Source: Mycobacterium sp. IDR2000157661
Lineage (GTDB): Bacteria; Actinomycetota; Actinomycetes; Mycobacteriales; Mycobacteriaceae
Reading direction: 5' to 3'
NCBI RefSeq assembly: GCF_022317005.1
Contig: NZ_CP081006.1
Span: 3,410,001-3,474,000 of the forward strand
Length of the DNA: 64,000 bases
The notes under the pieces were generated by a model that ran no database searches, was not told the origin of the DNA, and worked only from the letters and a program-made list of their open reading frames with translations. The translations under genes were made by a program, and so were the position numbers. This document shows, piece after piece, positions 1-9,230 of the stretch (positions are counted from its first letter, which is position 1; every line of letters starts with the position of its first letter).

Positions 1-1
1 G

Positions 2-1072
2 TGCGCGGCGATGCTGTCGGCGTGCGGCGCCGCGGCCACCGCCCCCGCGCCGCTGACCTACCTGGGTCAGCTGCAGCTGCCCGGCAAGCAGTTCGACGGC
101 ACCGTCGTGGGCGGCTTGTCGGACATCGACTACGACCCCGCTACCCAGTTGTATTTCATCGCCAGCGACGACCGCTCGGAGCAGAACCCGGCACGCTTCT
201 ACACCGCACGGATCTCGTTGAGCGACAACGGCGTCGACAATGTCGAGTTCGTCTCGACGCATCCGTGGCTGAACCGGGACGGTCAGCCCTTCGCTGCTTC
301 GGACACCGGTGCGCGACCGCCGAGCCTGCCGCCGGACCCGGAGGGTATCGCGTTCGACCCCCGCCGTCAACTGCTGTACTGGTCCTACGAGGGCACGCGG
401 GTGCTCGACGCACCCAACGAGCCCGCGCTCAGTGATCCGCGAGTGCTGATCGCCACCCCGGACGGGCGATACGTCGGAGAGTTCGCGCTGCCGCCGGTGC
501 TGCGCACGTCGACCGGCCAGACGGGGCCGCGCAACAACCTCGGCTTGGAGGGCCTGACGTTGGCGCCCGGCGGGCAGGTGCTCTGGGCGGCGATGGAGGG
601 CCCCGGGTTCAACGACGGCGCCGTTCCCACCGAAGCCGCGGGCGCGCTCACCCGCGTCATGCGATTCAATGTCGAAACACGCCGCGCAACAGCGCAATAC
701 GCCTATCCGCTGGACCCGGTACCCACCGGCCCCGACGGTGACAACGGGTTGACCGCGTTGCTTGCCCTAAGCGACACCGACTTCCTGGCGGTCGAGCGTT
801 CGTATGGCAGCCATGTGTCGGTGCGCGTCTACCGCGTCACCCTCGGCGACGCCGAGGACGTGTCGGATCGATCGTCGTTGACGTCGCCGCCGGTGCGGCC
901 GATGAGCAAGACACTGCTGGCCGACCTGACGTCTGCTGTCGACCCGTTGGACAACGTCGAGGCGATCACGTTCGGCCCGGAACTGCCCGACGGCCGCCGA
1001 TCGGTTCTGATGGTCAGCGACGACAACTTCTCCGACGACCAGATCACGCAGTTCCTGGCCTTCGCCCTTTAG
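2..1072 (+). CDS. Esterase-like activity of phytase family lipoprotein, 5' end outside window
   Basis: The reading frame is open from base 2 and its beginning lies left of the window. The first visible residues contain a lipobox (L-S-A-C-G, Cys near base 23), so the product is probably a lipid-anchored exported protein whose signal peptide starts upstream. The mature part resembles the 'esterase-like activity of phytase' family (PF13449). It has an early G-L-S-D-I-D-Y-D strand, repeated DPEGIAFDP / LEGLTLAPGG / NVEAITFGP-type beta-propeller repeats, and a late L-M-V-S-D-D-N-F motif. Activity on phytate or esters is a family annotation, and no substrate can be assigned. It is followed by the convergent MarR gene 33 bp away. 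Family is fairly sure, function is not. Confidence 0.8.
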   Translation, partial: CAAMLSACGAAATAPAPLTYLGQLQLPGKQFDGTVVGGLSDIDYDPATQLYFIASDDRSEQNPARFYTARISLSDNGVDNVEFVSTHPWLNRDGQPFAASDTGARPPSLPPDPEGIAFDPRRQLLYWSYEGTRVLDAPNEPALSDPRVLIATPDGRYVGEFALPPVLRTSTGQTGPRNNLGLEGLTLAPGGQVLWAAMEGPGFNDGAVPTEAAGALTRVMRFNVETRRATAQYAYPLDPVPTGPDGDNGLTALLALSDTDFLAVERSYGSHVSVRVYRVTLGDAEDVSDRSSLTSPPVRPMSKTLLADLTSAVDPLDNVEAITFGPELPDGRRSVLMVSDDNFSDDQITQFLAFAL

Positions 1073-1105
1073 GTGTCGCTGCCGACGGCGATCGCGGTCG
1101 GTCGG

Positions 1106-1546
1106 TCAGTGCGGGACGGCGTCGGGGGCGACCGCGTCGGCCAGCAGCCTGCGCAGCACGACCACGGCGTCGCCGAGGGTCTGCCGGTCGACTTCGGAGA
1201 GCCGCTCCAGATAGGGGTCGATCGCCGCGCCGCGATCCACCCTGACCTGCCGCAGGGTCGCGACGCCGGCCGGGGTGATCCGGATGAGTACCGCCCGCCC
1301 GTCAGCCGGGTCGACGGTGCGTGACACCAGTCCGGCCTCCTCGAGGCGGCGCACCTGTGTGGTCATCGTCGGCTGGGAACAGTGATCGAGCGCGGCCAGA
1401 TCGGAGATCCGCGCGGCGCCCTGATCCTCGATGGTGGACAGCAGGCGCGCCTGCGCGAACCCGAACGGCAGGCGCGCACGCTGGGTGGCCAGTCGATTGA
1501 TCCGTGCGACCACGGACAGCAGATCCGCTCCCAGGGTCTCGGTCAT
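1106..1546 (-). CDS. MarR family transcriptional regulator
   Basis: A 146-residue protein with the MarR winged-helix layout: an N-terminal dimerisation helix, a recognition region with [19 protein letters not shown] at about residues 53-71, a wing ending in D-P-A-D-G-R-A (the conserved MarR D-x-R wing), and a C-terminal helix pair. It is divergent from the ECF transporter genes and matches the H37Rv arrangement Rv2327/Rv2326c as I remember it, so it probably controls that transporter. A TAATCT box lies 6 nt before the ATG and a CATAG-N5-CTATG inverted repeat sits just upstream, suggesting a leaderless, self-regulated promoter. The ligand is unknown. Confidence 0.88.
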   Translation of the reverse strand: MTETLGADLLSVVARINRLATQRARLPFGFAQARLLSTIEDQGAARISDLAALDHCSQPTMTTQVRRLEEAGLVSRTVDPADGRAVLIRITPAGVATLRQVRVDRGAAIDPYLERLSEVDRQTLGDAVVVLRRLLADAVAPDAVPH

Positions 1547-1552
1547 GCGGCC

Positions 1553-1573
1553 AGATTACATAGAACAGCTATG
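1553..1573 (-). promoter_or_regulatory. Candidate MarR operator and leaderless promoter
   Basis: On the minus strand a TAATCT hexamer (1553-1558) lies 6 nt before the MarR ATG at 1546, which fits a leaderless mycobacterial -10. Directly upstream is the inverted repeat CATAG-AACAG-CTATG (1559-1573), whose size and position are typical of a MarR dimer site. It lies in the 102-bp gap between the divergent MarR and ECF transporter genes, so it could repress both. This is inferred from sequence symmetry only. Confidence 0.5.
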
Positions 1574-1648
1574 CGAATCAACCGGCCCGCCGATGCCTGC
1601 TCACAGCGCGGTGCAGGCTCGCGGATGCGCGGCTGGCAGAATCGTGCA

Positions 1649-3691
1649 ATGACCGTGACCGGAGGCCAGACTCGACCATCCGGTCCCTTGCGTCCCGTCG
1701 AACTGGCGCAGGCCTCGGTCATGGCGGCGCTGTGCGCGGCCACCGCCATCATCGCGGTCGTGGTGCCGTTCGCGGCCGGGCTGTCGCTGCTGGGCACCGT
1801 GCCGATGGGCCTGCTGGCCTACCGCTACCGGTTGCGGGTGCTGCTCACCGCGACCATCGCGGGCGGCATCATCGCGTTCCTGATCGCCGGCATGGGCGGC
1901 TTCATGACCGTCGTCAACTGCGCCTACATCGGGGGGCTCACCGGAATCGTCAAGCGCCGGGGCCGGGGCACGGTGACGGTGCTGTTCGTCGCCATCGTCG
2001 CCGGAGCGGTGTTCGGCGCGGTCATCGTCGCGGCGTTGACCGTTCTGGTCCGGCTGCGAAACCTCATCTTCGCGGCGGTCACCGCCAACGTCGAGGGCAC
2101 CGCGGCGATCATCGCCCGCTTCCCGGAGATGCAGGGCGTGGCCGACCGACTCAAGCGTGACTTCGCCACCGCACTGGACTACTGGCCGCTGCTGTTCTTC
2201 GGCGCCGGGGTGCTGTCCATCACGTTCGTCAGCCTGGTCGGCTGGTGGGCGCTCTCGCGGGTGATGGAACGACTGCTCGGCATCCCCGACGTCCACAAGC
2301 TCGAGTCGTCGACCGACGACGGCCCGATCGCCCCGGTGCCCGCCCGCCTGCGCGACGTCCGCTTCCGCTATCCGAAGGCCGACCACGACGCCCTCGGGCC
2401 GCTGTCGATGCACGTCGAGCCCGGCGAACACCTGGCGGTGACCGGAGCGAACGGATCGGGCAAGACGACGCTGATGCTGATGCTGGCCGGACGCGAACCG
2501 ACCTCGGGCACCATCGAGCGCCCGGGGGCGATCGGGCTGGGCCGGCTCGGCGGAACCGCGGTGATCATGCAGCACCCCGAAAGCCAGGTCCTGGGCACCC
2601 GCGTGGCCGACGACGTGGTGTGGGGCCTGCCCCCCGGTACGGCCACCGACGTGCAGCGGCTGCTCGGCGAGGTCGGTCTCGACGGCTTGGGCGAGCGCGA
2701 CACCGGCGGGTTGTCCGGGGGAGAGCTGCAGCGCCTCGCGGTGGCGGCCGCGCTCGCACGCGAGCCTTCACTGCTGATCGCCGACGAAGTCACCAGCATG
2801 GTCGACCAGCAGGGGCGCGACGGTCTGATGTCGGTGCTTTCCGAGCTGACGGGGCACCACCGGATGGCCCTGGTGCACATCACCCACTACAACGACGAGG
2901 CCGACGCCGCCGACCGGACCGTCGACCTCACCGACAGCAGCGGCGGCGACGACAACACCGACATGGTGGACACCGCGGCCGCTCCCAGCGCGACGGTGCC
3001 GGCGAGCCACCCCTCCGACACCCCGGTGCTCGAGTTGCACGGTGTCGGCCACGAGTACGGCAGCGGAACGCCGTGGGCCGCCACAGCGCTTCGCGACATC
3101 GACTTCACCGTCCACGAAGGCGACGGTGTTCTGATCCACGGCCTCAACGGCTCGGGCAAGTCGACGCTGGCCTGGATCATGGCCGGACTCACCGCGCCGA
3201 CCTCGGGCAGCTGTCTGCTCGACGGCTCGCCCGCCTCAGAACAGGTTGGCGCGGTGGCTATTTCGTTTCAGGCGGCCCGGCTGCAACTGATGCGCAGCCG
3301 CGTCGACCTCGAAGTCGCCTCCGCCGCCGGCTTTTCGACCCGCGACCGCTCCCGCGTCGTCGATGCGCTGTCGAGCGTCGGTCTGGATCCCGCGCTGGCC
3401 AAACGGCGCATCGACCAGCTCAGCGGTGGGCAGATGCGCCGGGTGGTGCTGGCCGGATTGTTGGAGCGCTCACCACGCGCGCTGATCCTCGACGAACCGC
3501 TCGCCGGCCTGGACGCGGCCAGCGCACGCGGCCTGCTCCGGCTGCTGGTCGATCTGCGCCGCAACGCGGGGCTGACCGTGGTCGTCATCTCACACGACTT
3601 CTCCGGCCTCGAGGAGTTGTGCCCGCGCACACTGCATCTGGAGGCCGGCACGCTGGTTCCGGCGCCGACGGCGACGGGAGGGCGCTCATGA
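1649..3691 (+). CDS. Fused ECF transporter: membrane S-like domain plus two ABC ATPase domains
   Basis: The start at ATG 1649 gives 680 residues; an open frame runs further upstream but overlaps the divergent MarR gene. The N-terminal ~220 residues are hydrophobic (five to six helices) and look like an ECF S component. Two ABC ATPase domains follow. The first has Walker [10 protein letters not shown] near residue 266, signature LSGGE and a Walker B ending ADEVTS. The second has Walker [10 protein letters not shown] near 498, signature LSGGQ and Walker [10 protein letters not shown]. The energy-coupling factor genes are thus fused as S-A-A, and the T component follows with an ATGA overlap. It corresponds to Rv2326c of M. 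tuberculosis as I recall. The substrate is unknown; a vitamin or metal precursor is the family expectation. Confidence 0.88.
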   Translation: MTVTGGQTRPSGPLRPVELAQASVMAALCAATAIIAVVVPFAAGLSLLGTVPMGLLAYRYRLRVLLTATIAGGIIAFLIAGMGGFMTVVNCAYIGGLTGIVKRRGRGTVTVLFVAIVAGAVFGAVIVAALTVLVRLRNLIFAAVTANVEGTAAIIARFPEMQGVADRLKRDFATALDYWPLLFFGAGVLSITFVSLVGWWALSRVMERLLGIPDVHKLESSTDDGPIAPVPARLRDVRFRYPKADHDALGPLSMHVEPGEHLAVTGANGSGKTTLMLMLAGREPTSGTIERPGAIGLGRLGGTAVIMQHPESQVLGTRVADDVVWGLPPGTATDVQRLLGEVGLDGLGERDTGGLSGGELQRLAVAAALAREPSLLIADEVTSMVDQQGRDGLMSVLSELTGHHRMALVHITHYNDEADAADRTVDLTDSSGGDDNTDMVDTAAAPSATVPASHPSDTPVLELHGVGHEYGSGTPWAATALRDIDFTVHEGDGVLIHGLNGSGKSTLAWIMAGLTAPTSGSCLLDGSPASEQVGAVAISFQAARLQLMRSRVDLEVASAAGFSTRDRSRVVDALSSVGLDPALAKRRIDQLSGGQMRRVVLAGLLERSPRALILDEPLAGLDAASARGLLRLLVDLRRNAGLTVVVISHDFSGLEELCPRTLHLEAGTLVPAPTATGGRS

Positions 3692-4536
3692 CGTCACTGT
3701 CGACCGGCCGGCGGCAGCGTCGACCCGTGGTGCTGCTCCGGCCGGTGCCCGGTCCCAGCGTCATCCACGATCTGTGGGCCGGAACGAAACTCACCGTCGT
3801 CGCACTCATCGGCGTCCTGCTCACCTTCTACCCGGGCTGGGTGCCGATCGGTGCGGTCGCGGCGCTGGTGCTGCTGGCCGCGCGGCTGGCCAACGTTCCG
3901 CGCAGTGCGCTGCCATCGATTCCCGGTTGGCTGTGGTTCCTGGTGTTCCTCGGCGGGCTGACCGCCACCTTCGCCGGCGGCGACCCCGTCATCGGTGTCG
4001 GCTCGGTCGAGGTCGGTGTGGGCGGGTTGCTCAACTTCCTGCGGATCACCGCCCTGTCGATCGTCCTGCTGGGCCTCGGCGCCATGGTGTCGTTCACCAC
4101 CAACGTCGCCGACGTCGCGCCCGCGGTGGCCACCTTGGGGCGGCCGCTGCGCCTGCTGCGAGTGCCGGTGCAGGACTGGGCGGTCGCGCTGGCGTTGGCC
4201 CTGCGGGCTTTTCCGATGCTCATCGACGAGTTCCGGGTGCTCTACGCGGCACGCAGATTGCGGCCCAAGGAGGCGCCCGTGCGCCGGCGGGCCCGGTTGC
4301 GCCGGTGGTGGCTGGAAGCCATCGACCTGCTGGCCGCAGCGATCACCGTCGCGCTCAGGCGCGCCGACGAGATGGGCGACGCCATCACCGCACGCGGCGG
4401 GGCCGGTCAGATCTCTGCGGCGCCGTCGCGGCCGAAAGCCGTCGACTGGTGGGCCTTCCTGATCGTGGCCGTGGTGTGCGGTGCGGCCCTGGCGCTGGAG
4501 CTGACGGTCGCCAGCACCAGCGCCGCTATCCGCTGA
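3688..4536 (+). CDS. ECF transporter transmembrane (T) component, CbiQ/EcfT family
   Basis: A 282-residue integral membrane protein. The start ATG 3688 overlaps the stop of the fused S-A-A gene (ATGA), so the two are translationally coupled. Hydrophobic segments cover about residues 27-115 and the C-terminal end. The two short EcfT coupling motifs are visible as Y-A-A-R-R and I-T-A-R-G-G in the long cytoplasmic helices; these contact the two ATPase domains in ECF transporters. Together with the upstream gene it makes a complete ECF importer encoded by only two polypeptides. Length matches Rv2325c from memory. The following gene is convergent. Confidence 0.88.
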   Translation: MTSLSTGRRQRRPVVLLRPVPGPSVIHDLWAGTKLTVVALIGVLLTFYPGWVPIGAVAALVLLAARLANVPRSALPSIPGWLWFLVFLGGLTATFAGGDPVIGVGSVEVGVGGLLNFLRITALSIVLLGLGAMVSFTTNVADVAPAVATLGRPLRLLRVPVQDWAVALALALRAFPMLIDEFRVLYAARRLRPKEAPVRRRARLRRWWLEAIDLLAAAITVALRRADEMGDAITARGGAGQISAAPSRPKAVDWWAFLIVAVVCGAALALELTVASTSAAIR

Positions 4537-4546
4537 TCCCCGACGG

Positions 4547-5278
4547 TCAGGACGCTTGCGCCTCACCGGTTCGCATGCCGTTCATGTACGCGGTCAGCTG
4601 CGCGCGGGAGCGTAGGGCGAGTTTACGATAGATGCGAGTCAGGTTGACCTCGACCGTCTTCGGGCTCAGGAACAGCCGCCCGGCGACCTCCCGGTTCGTC
4701 AACCCGACTGCGGTCAGCTCGGCCACGCGCTCTTCGGTGGGGGTGAGCACTGCGTTCGAGCGCCCGACGCCCGTACGGTCGAGTTCGGCGCGGACCCGCT
4801 GGGCCCACGACTCGACGCCGAGCGCCTCGAAGGCGGCCAGGGCGTCGGTCAACGCGGCCGCGGCCGTGGCCTTCTGGCGCTGACGCCGCAGCAGGAGCCC
4901 GAGCAGAAGTTGTGCGCGGGCCCGCTCGAACGGCATGACGGAGTCGCCGTGCAGCCTCAGCGCTTCGCGCGCCGCCGCCAGCGCAGCGTCCACCTGGCCG
5001 CTGTGGGCGAGGATCATCGCCCGGCACCGCTGGCAGATCGCCGGCAGCCATGTCCGCGTGCCGCCGGGGCGGTCCAGCGTGTCGACGAACCGCTGCGCCT
5101 CGTCCGGGCGGCCGAGGCCGAGCAGGCCTTCGACGGTGTCGGTGATCAAGCAGGCGACAACGGAATCCGCCATATCGCCGTCGCTGCGGCCGCACGCCTC
5201 GAGCACCACGCCGACCAACTCGGCACCCGGGGTGGCGGTGCGGCGGGGGGAGGTGTCGGGCACCGTGGCCATGTGCAT
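4547..5278 (-). CDS. LuxR-type (GerE HTH) transcriptional regulator, short form
   Basis: I place the start at ATG 5278 because an AGGAG box lies about 8 nt upstream; the open frame extends to 5344 without such a signal. The 243-residue product has an alanine-rich helical region resembling TPR repeats (about 20-170), then a GerE-type helix-turn-helix: LTPTEERVAELTAVGLTNRE and SPKTVEVNLTRIYRKL, about residues 178-235. The layout matches only the C-terminal end of large LAL/MalT regulators, with no AAA ATPase domain. It may therefore be a shortened descendant or a stand-alone TPR-HTH activator. It is convergent with EcfT and divergent from tldD. Targets are unknown. Confidence 0.85.
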   Translation of the reverse strand: MHMATVPDTSPRRTATPGAELVGVVLEACGRSDGDMADSVVACLITDTVEGLLGLGRPDEAQRFVDTLDRPGGTRTWLPAICQRCRAMILAHSGQVDAALAAAREALRLHGDSVMPFERARAQLLLGLLLRRQRQKATAAAALTDALAAFEALGVESWAQRVRAELDRTGVGRSNAVLTPTEERVAELTAVGLTNREVAGRLFLSPKTVEVNLTRIYRKLALRSRAQLTAYMNGMRTGEAQAS

Positions 5279-5413
5279 TGCGGGCTCCTGTCGGCTCGTC
5301 TCACACGTACGGGCCGACCATAAGTTCGGCTCCGGCCCCGGCATGTGCGTAGTCGACTACTCCTCTTGCCCGGACGCGCCGGGACCCCGGCACTGGTCAC
5401 GGCGCCTCGCCGT

Positions 5414-5428
5414 TAGGTTGGTGGCGTG
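5414..5428 (+). promoter_or_regulatory. Candidate leaderless promoter of tldD
   Basis: A TAGGTT hexamer (5414-5419) is followed by a 6-nt spacer and the GTG start at 5426. No purine-rich ribosome-binding site is present. This is the geometry of leaderless mycobacterial promoters, and the same TAGGTT plus 6 nt occurs before mscR. It is an inference without transcript data. Confidence 0.45.
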
Positions 5429-6943
5429 ACAGCAACCCGCCGAGTGGATGCCGACTTCCTCGGGCTGCCGCGACACGCCTTGGCCGACGCGGCGCTGTCG
5501 GCGGCGGTGGCCGCCGGCGCCGGATATGCCGACCTCCGCATCCACGCGATTACGACCGAATTTTTGCAACTGCGCGACGGCGAGTTGGAAAGCGCGGTCC
5601 TCGACCGGGAGATCGGCATGGCGGTGCGGGTGATCGTCGACGGCACGTGGGGATTCGCCTCGCATGCCGAGCTGAGCCCCGAGGTGGCCGCCGACACCGC
5701 CCGGCGCGCGGTCGCGGTGGCCACGACGCTGGCCCCGCTGAACGCCGAGCGCATCGAGTTGGCGGCCGAACCGGTGTACGCGGACGTGAGCTGGGTGTCG
5801 GACTACCGCATCGATCCGTTCGCCGTCGGGTTCGCCGAGAAGCTGGACGTCCTGGCGGAATACTCCGGTCGGTTGCTGGCTGCCGACGGCGTCGACCACG
5901 TCTCCGCGTTGCTCAACGCCGTCAAGGAGCAGACGTTCTACGCCGACACGTTCGGCTCGTCGATCACCCAGCAGCGGGTGCGGGTGCTGCCGTCGCTGGA
6001 AGCGGTCACGGTCGACGCCGCCGCCGGGACGTTCGACACGATGCGCACGCTGGCGCCGCCGACCGCCAGGGGCTGGGAAGCCGTCGCCTCGGACGAGGCG
6101 TGGGACTGGACCGGCGAGCTGGCTGCGCTGCCGTCGCTGCTTGCCGAGAAACTGAAGTCGCCGAGTGTCGCCGCGGGTCTGACCGATCTGGTGATCGACC
6201 CGTCCAACCTCTGGCTGACGATCCACGAATCGGTCGGCCACGCAACCGAATACGACCGTGCGATCGGCTACGAGGCGGCCTATGCGGGCACGTCGTTCGC
6301 GACGCCGGACAAGCTGGGCTCGATGCGCTACGGCTCGCCGGTGATGAACGTGACGGCGGACCGCACGGTCGACTACGGTCTGGCCACCGTCGGCTTCGAC
6401 GACGAGGGGGTGCGGGCGCAGCAGTGGGATCTGGTGCGCGACGGCATCTTCGTGGGCTACCAGTTGGATCGGGTGTTCGCGCCGCGGCTCGGTGTGAGCC
6501 GGTCCAACGGCTGCGCCTACGCCGACTCGCCGCACCATGTGCCGATCCAGCGGATGCCCAACGTGTCGCTGGAACCCGCCGCTGAGGACATCAGCACCGA
6601 GGACCTCGTCGGCCGCGTGGCCGACGGCATCTACATCGTCGGGGACAAGAGCTGGTCGATTGACATGCAGCGCTACAACTTCCAGTTCACTGGCCAAAGG
6701 TTCTTCCGGATCCGGGACGGCCGCCTCGACGGTCAGGTGCGCGACGTGGCGTATCAGGCGACGACGACGGACTTCTGGGGGTCGCTGGACGCGGTCGGCG
6801 GGCCGTCCACCTGGCGCCTTGGCGGGGCGTTCAACTGCGGCAAGGCGCAACCGGGTCAAGTCGCACCGGTCAGCCACGGATGCCCGTCGGCGTTGTTCCG
6901 CGGGGTGAACGTGCTCAACACTCGGGCCGAGGGTGGACGGTAG
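5426..6943 (+). CDS. tldD: TldD-type metalloprotease
   Basis: A 505-residue cytosolic protein of the TldD/PmbA family. TldD and TldE form a heterodimeric zinc protease known from E. coli to process microcin precursors and CcdA. The TldD active-site motif HExxxH is visible as HESVGH (His267, Glu268, His272), and the C-terminal region has the conserved N-G-C-A-Y / YADSPHHVPIQRMPNVSLEP block. It is followed 3 bp later by the TldE-like subunit. Length and order match Rv2315c/Rv2314c from memory. Start GTG 5426 probably lacks a leader. No peptide-natural-product precursor gene is visible nearby, so the role is probably general peptide turnover. Confidence 0.9.
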   Translation: MTATRRVDADFLGLPRHALADAALSAAVAAGAGYADLRIHAITTEFLQLRDGELESAVLDREIGMAVRVIVDGTWGFASHAELSPEVAADTARRAVAVATTLAPLNAERIELAAEPVYADVSWVSDYRIDPFAVGFAEKLDVLAEYSGRLLAADGVDHVSALLNAVKEQTFYADTFGSSITQQRVRVLPSLEAVTVDAAAGTFDTMRTLAPPTARGWEAVASDEAWDWTGELAALPSLLAEKLKSPSVAAGLTDLVIDPSNLWLTIHESVGHATEYDRAIGYEAAYAGTSFATPDKLGSMRYGSPVMNVTADRTVDYGLATVGFDDEGVRAQQWDLVRDGIFVGYQLDRVFAPRLGVSRSNGCAYADSPHHVPIQRMPNVSLEPAAEDISTEDLVGRVADGIYIVGDKSWSIDMQRYNFQFTGQRFFRIRDGRLDGQVRDVAYQATTTDFWGSLDAVGGPSTWRLGGAFNCGKAQPGQVAPVSHGCPSALFRGVNVLNTRAEGGR

Positions 6944-6946
6944 GCC

Positions 6947-8320
6947 GTGATCGGTGCCCAGCAGGTCGTCGACATCGCGCTGGCCGAGGCCGTCAGGCTG
7001 GGCCGGGCCGACGAGACGATCGTCCTGGTGACGGACCGGTCCGACGCCGCGCTGCGGTGGGCGGGCAACTCGATGACCACCAACGGCGAGTCGTCGAGTC
7101 GGCAGACCACGGTGATCTCGATCATCCGCAACGGCGACGAAGCATACGTCGGTTCGGTGCGGTCCAGCGAGGTCGACCCGACGACGATCGCGGGTCTGGT
7201 CTCGTCGTCGCAGGAGGCGGCGCGCTCGGCGCCCGAGGCGCGGGACAGTGCCCCGCTCATTGCGGCCGGTGACCCGTCCGCGGACTGGGATGCGCCGCCG
7301 CCCGGCACCGGCGTGCAGGTGTTCAGGCCGGTCGCCGACGCTCTGGCCCGCCGGTTCCGCGGTGGTGACCAGTTGTACGGGTATGCCCGCCACATCCTGG
7401 AGACGACGTTCGTGGCCACCTCGGACGGGTTGCGGCGGCGCTTCACCCAGCCGACGGGCTCGGTGGAGATCAACGCCAAGCGTGACGGCGCCAGCGCGTG
7501 GGCCGGGTTCAGCACCGCCGACTTCGCCGATGTGCCAACCGATTCCATGCTCGAGCAGTTGTCGACGCGGCTGGGGTGGGCGAAGCGCTCCGTCGAGTTG
7601 CCTGCTGGACGGTATGAGACGCTGCTGCCGCCGTCCACCGTGGCGGACCTCCTGATCTACCTGACGTGGTCGATGGCCGGCCGCGGTGCGCAGGAGGGGA
7701 GAACGGCGCTGTCGGCGCCGGGTGGCGGCACGCGGGTGGGAGAGAAGCTCACCGAGTTGCCGCTGACGCTGTATTCCGATCCGTTCGCCGACGGGCTGGC
7801 CTGCACGCCGTTCGTGGCGACCTCGACGTCGTCGGAGCGGGTGTCGATGTTCGACAATGGCATGGACATCGAGCGGATGGACTGGATACGCGACGGCACG
7901 ATCAACGCGCTGGCGTACCCCAGGGCGGCGGCCGCCGAGTTCGGTGAGCCGGCCGCGGTGCCTGCCGACAACCTGTTGATGACCGGCGGGTCGGCCGGCC
8001 TTGCGGAGATGATCGCCCGCACCGAGCGCGGCCTGCTGTTGAGCACGCTGTGGTACATCCGCACGGTCGACCCCGCGGTGCTGCTGCTGACGGGGCTGAC
8101 CCGCGACGGGGTCTACCTGGTCGAAGACGGCGAGGTCACCGCTGCCGTCAACAACTTCCGTTTCAACGAGAGCCCGCTGGACCTGCTGCGCCGGGCGACC
8201 GAAGTGGGGGTCAGCGAGCGGACGTTGCCCCGCGAGTGGGGTGACTGGGCGACGCGGGCCGTGATGCCGACGCTGCGGATTCCCGACTTCCATATGTCTT
8301 CGGTCAGTCAGGCGCAATAA
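6947..8320 (+). CDS. pmbA: TldE/PmbA-type protease partner subunit
   Basis: A 457-residue protein starting at GTG 6947, three bases after the tldD stop, so cotranscribed and probably co-assembled with it. It has the TldE/PmbA body but no HExxxH, as expected for the non-catalytic subunit that shapes the substrate channel. The region PFADGLACTPF, followed by a serine/threonine-rich stretch and VPADNLLMTGG, matches family blocks near the C-terminus. The next gene follows after 7 bp, suggesting a three-gene unit. Subunit assignment rests on motif presence and absence plus gene order. Confidence 0.87.
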   Translation: MIGAQQVVDIALAEAVRLGRADETIVLVTDRSDAALRWAGNSMTTNGESSSRQTTVISIIRNGDEAYVGSVRSSEVDPTTIAGLVSSSQEAARSAPEARDSAPLIAAGDPSADWDAPPPGTGVQVFRPVADALARRFRGGDQLYGYARHILETTFVATSDGLRRRFTQPTGSVEINAKRDGASAWAGFSTADFADVPTDSMLEQLSTRLGWAKRSVELPAGRYETLLPPSTVADLLIYLTWSMAGRGAQEGRTALSAPGGGTRVGEKLTELPLTLYSDPFADGLACTPFVATSTSSERVSMFDNGMDIERMDWIRDGTINALAYPRAAAAEFGEPAAVPADNLLMTGGSAGLAEMIARTERGLLLSTLWYIRTVDPAVLLLTGLTRDGVYLVEDGEVTAAVNNFRFNESPLDLLRRATEVGVSERTLPREWGDWATRAVMPTLRIPDFHMSSVSQAQ

Positions 8321-8327
8321 TCCATGG

Positions 8328-9179
8328 ATGGGCGATGACGGACTTGTCGATCGGATCGCGGCCCTGGTATCGATGTCTTCGGGCGATGCGCGCCTCGACA
8401 CGGTCATCCGGCTGACGTGCGGCAGGGCGCTGTCGCTGCCGGCCCTGCCGGTGGAGGTCGACCTGATCGACGGGTCGTCGGAGACCGAGATGGTGGTGGC
8501 GGCGTTCACGGAGCAATTCGCCGTCGATGTGACGGGCATCAAGGCCAACCAGCGGTCTCGGTTCCTCAAGTCATTGGGCGACAGCGCGTTTCGGACCGCA
8601 GCGGCGATCTTCGTCGCCGACTTCGTCCCGCGGGTGTGGGCGGGCTGTGAAGCGCTGGGACTGCGAAGGCGAAGCAACGGCGCTGTCGCCTCGTGGGACC
8701 ACGACAGTGATCCGGTCGACGCCCTGCTCAACGGTTTCGTGCCAGCGGTGGCGCGACTGCGTGAGCTCGATCCGGTGACGACGGAGATCGTGCGGCTGCG
8801 CGGTGCCACACAGCACAACTGCCGGCTGTGCAAGTCGCTGCGCGAGGGGAACGCGCTCGATGCCGGCGGGTCCGAGGACTTGTACTCGCAGATCGAGCGC
8901 TATGAGTCGGCTGATGGTCTGGGTGTGGCGCACAAGGCGGCGCTGCGGTACGTCGACGCGTTGATATGGACGCCGTCACGCATCGGCTCGGACGTCGCTG
9001 CGGGCGTGCGGAAGAACTTCACCGAGAAGCAGGCTTGGGAGTTGACGCTCGACGTGATGCGTAACGCGTGCAACAAGATCGCGGTGTCGCTGGGCGCGGA
9101 TGCGCCCCGGGTCGCCGACGGCACCGAACGGTATTTGATCGACGCTGACGGGCAGACGGTTTACGCGGACACGGCGTAG
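8328..9179 (+). CDS. AhpD/carboxymuconolactone-decarboxylase-like protein
   Basis: A 283-residue all-helical protein. A core segment reads T-T-E-I-V-R-L-R-G-A-x-Q-H-N-C-R-L-C-K, giving a Cys165-x2-Cys168 pair. The arrangement resembles the AhpD/CMD fold, in which a CxxC handles peroxide or disulfide chemistry. The canonical His three residues after the second Cys is missing here, so peroxidase activity is doubtful. A second, more degenerate repeat lies in residues 1-110, suggesting an internal duplication. It follows the tldDE pair by 7 bp and may belong to that operon; I recall Rv2313c in the same place. Function uncertain. Confidence 0.72.
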   Translation: MGDDGLVDRIAALVSMSSGDARLDTVIRLTCGRALSLPALPVEVDLIDGSSETEMVVAAFTEQFAVDVTGIKANQRSRFLKSLGDSAFRTAAAIFVADFVPRVWAGCEALGLRRRSNGAVASWDHDSDPVDALLNGFVPAVARLRELDPVTTEIVRLRGATQHNCRLCKSLREGNALDAGGSEDLYSQIERYESADGLGVAHKAALRYVDALIWTPSRIGSDVAAGVRKNFTEKQAWELTLDVMRNACNKIAVSLGADAPRVADGTERYLIDADGQTVYADTA

Positions 9180-9230
9180 GGCGCTCGCGTGCCGCCGACG
9201 GTGGCGGCTGGCTCGGGGGCTGCTCAGCGG

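Noticed and set aside
5357-8833. An 1158-codon open frame on the minus strand
   Set aside because: It is antisense to tldD, pmbA and the start of the AhpD-like gene, which have clear family motifs. The antisense product is Arg/His/Gln-rich without domains, as expected from high-GC third positions.
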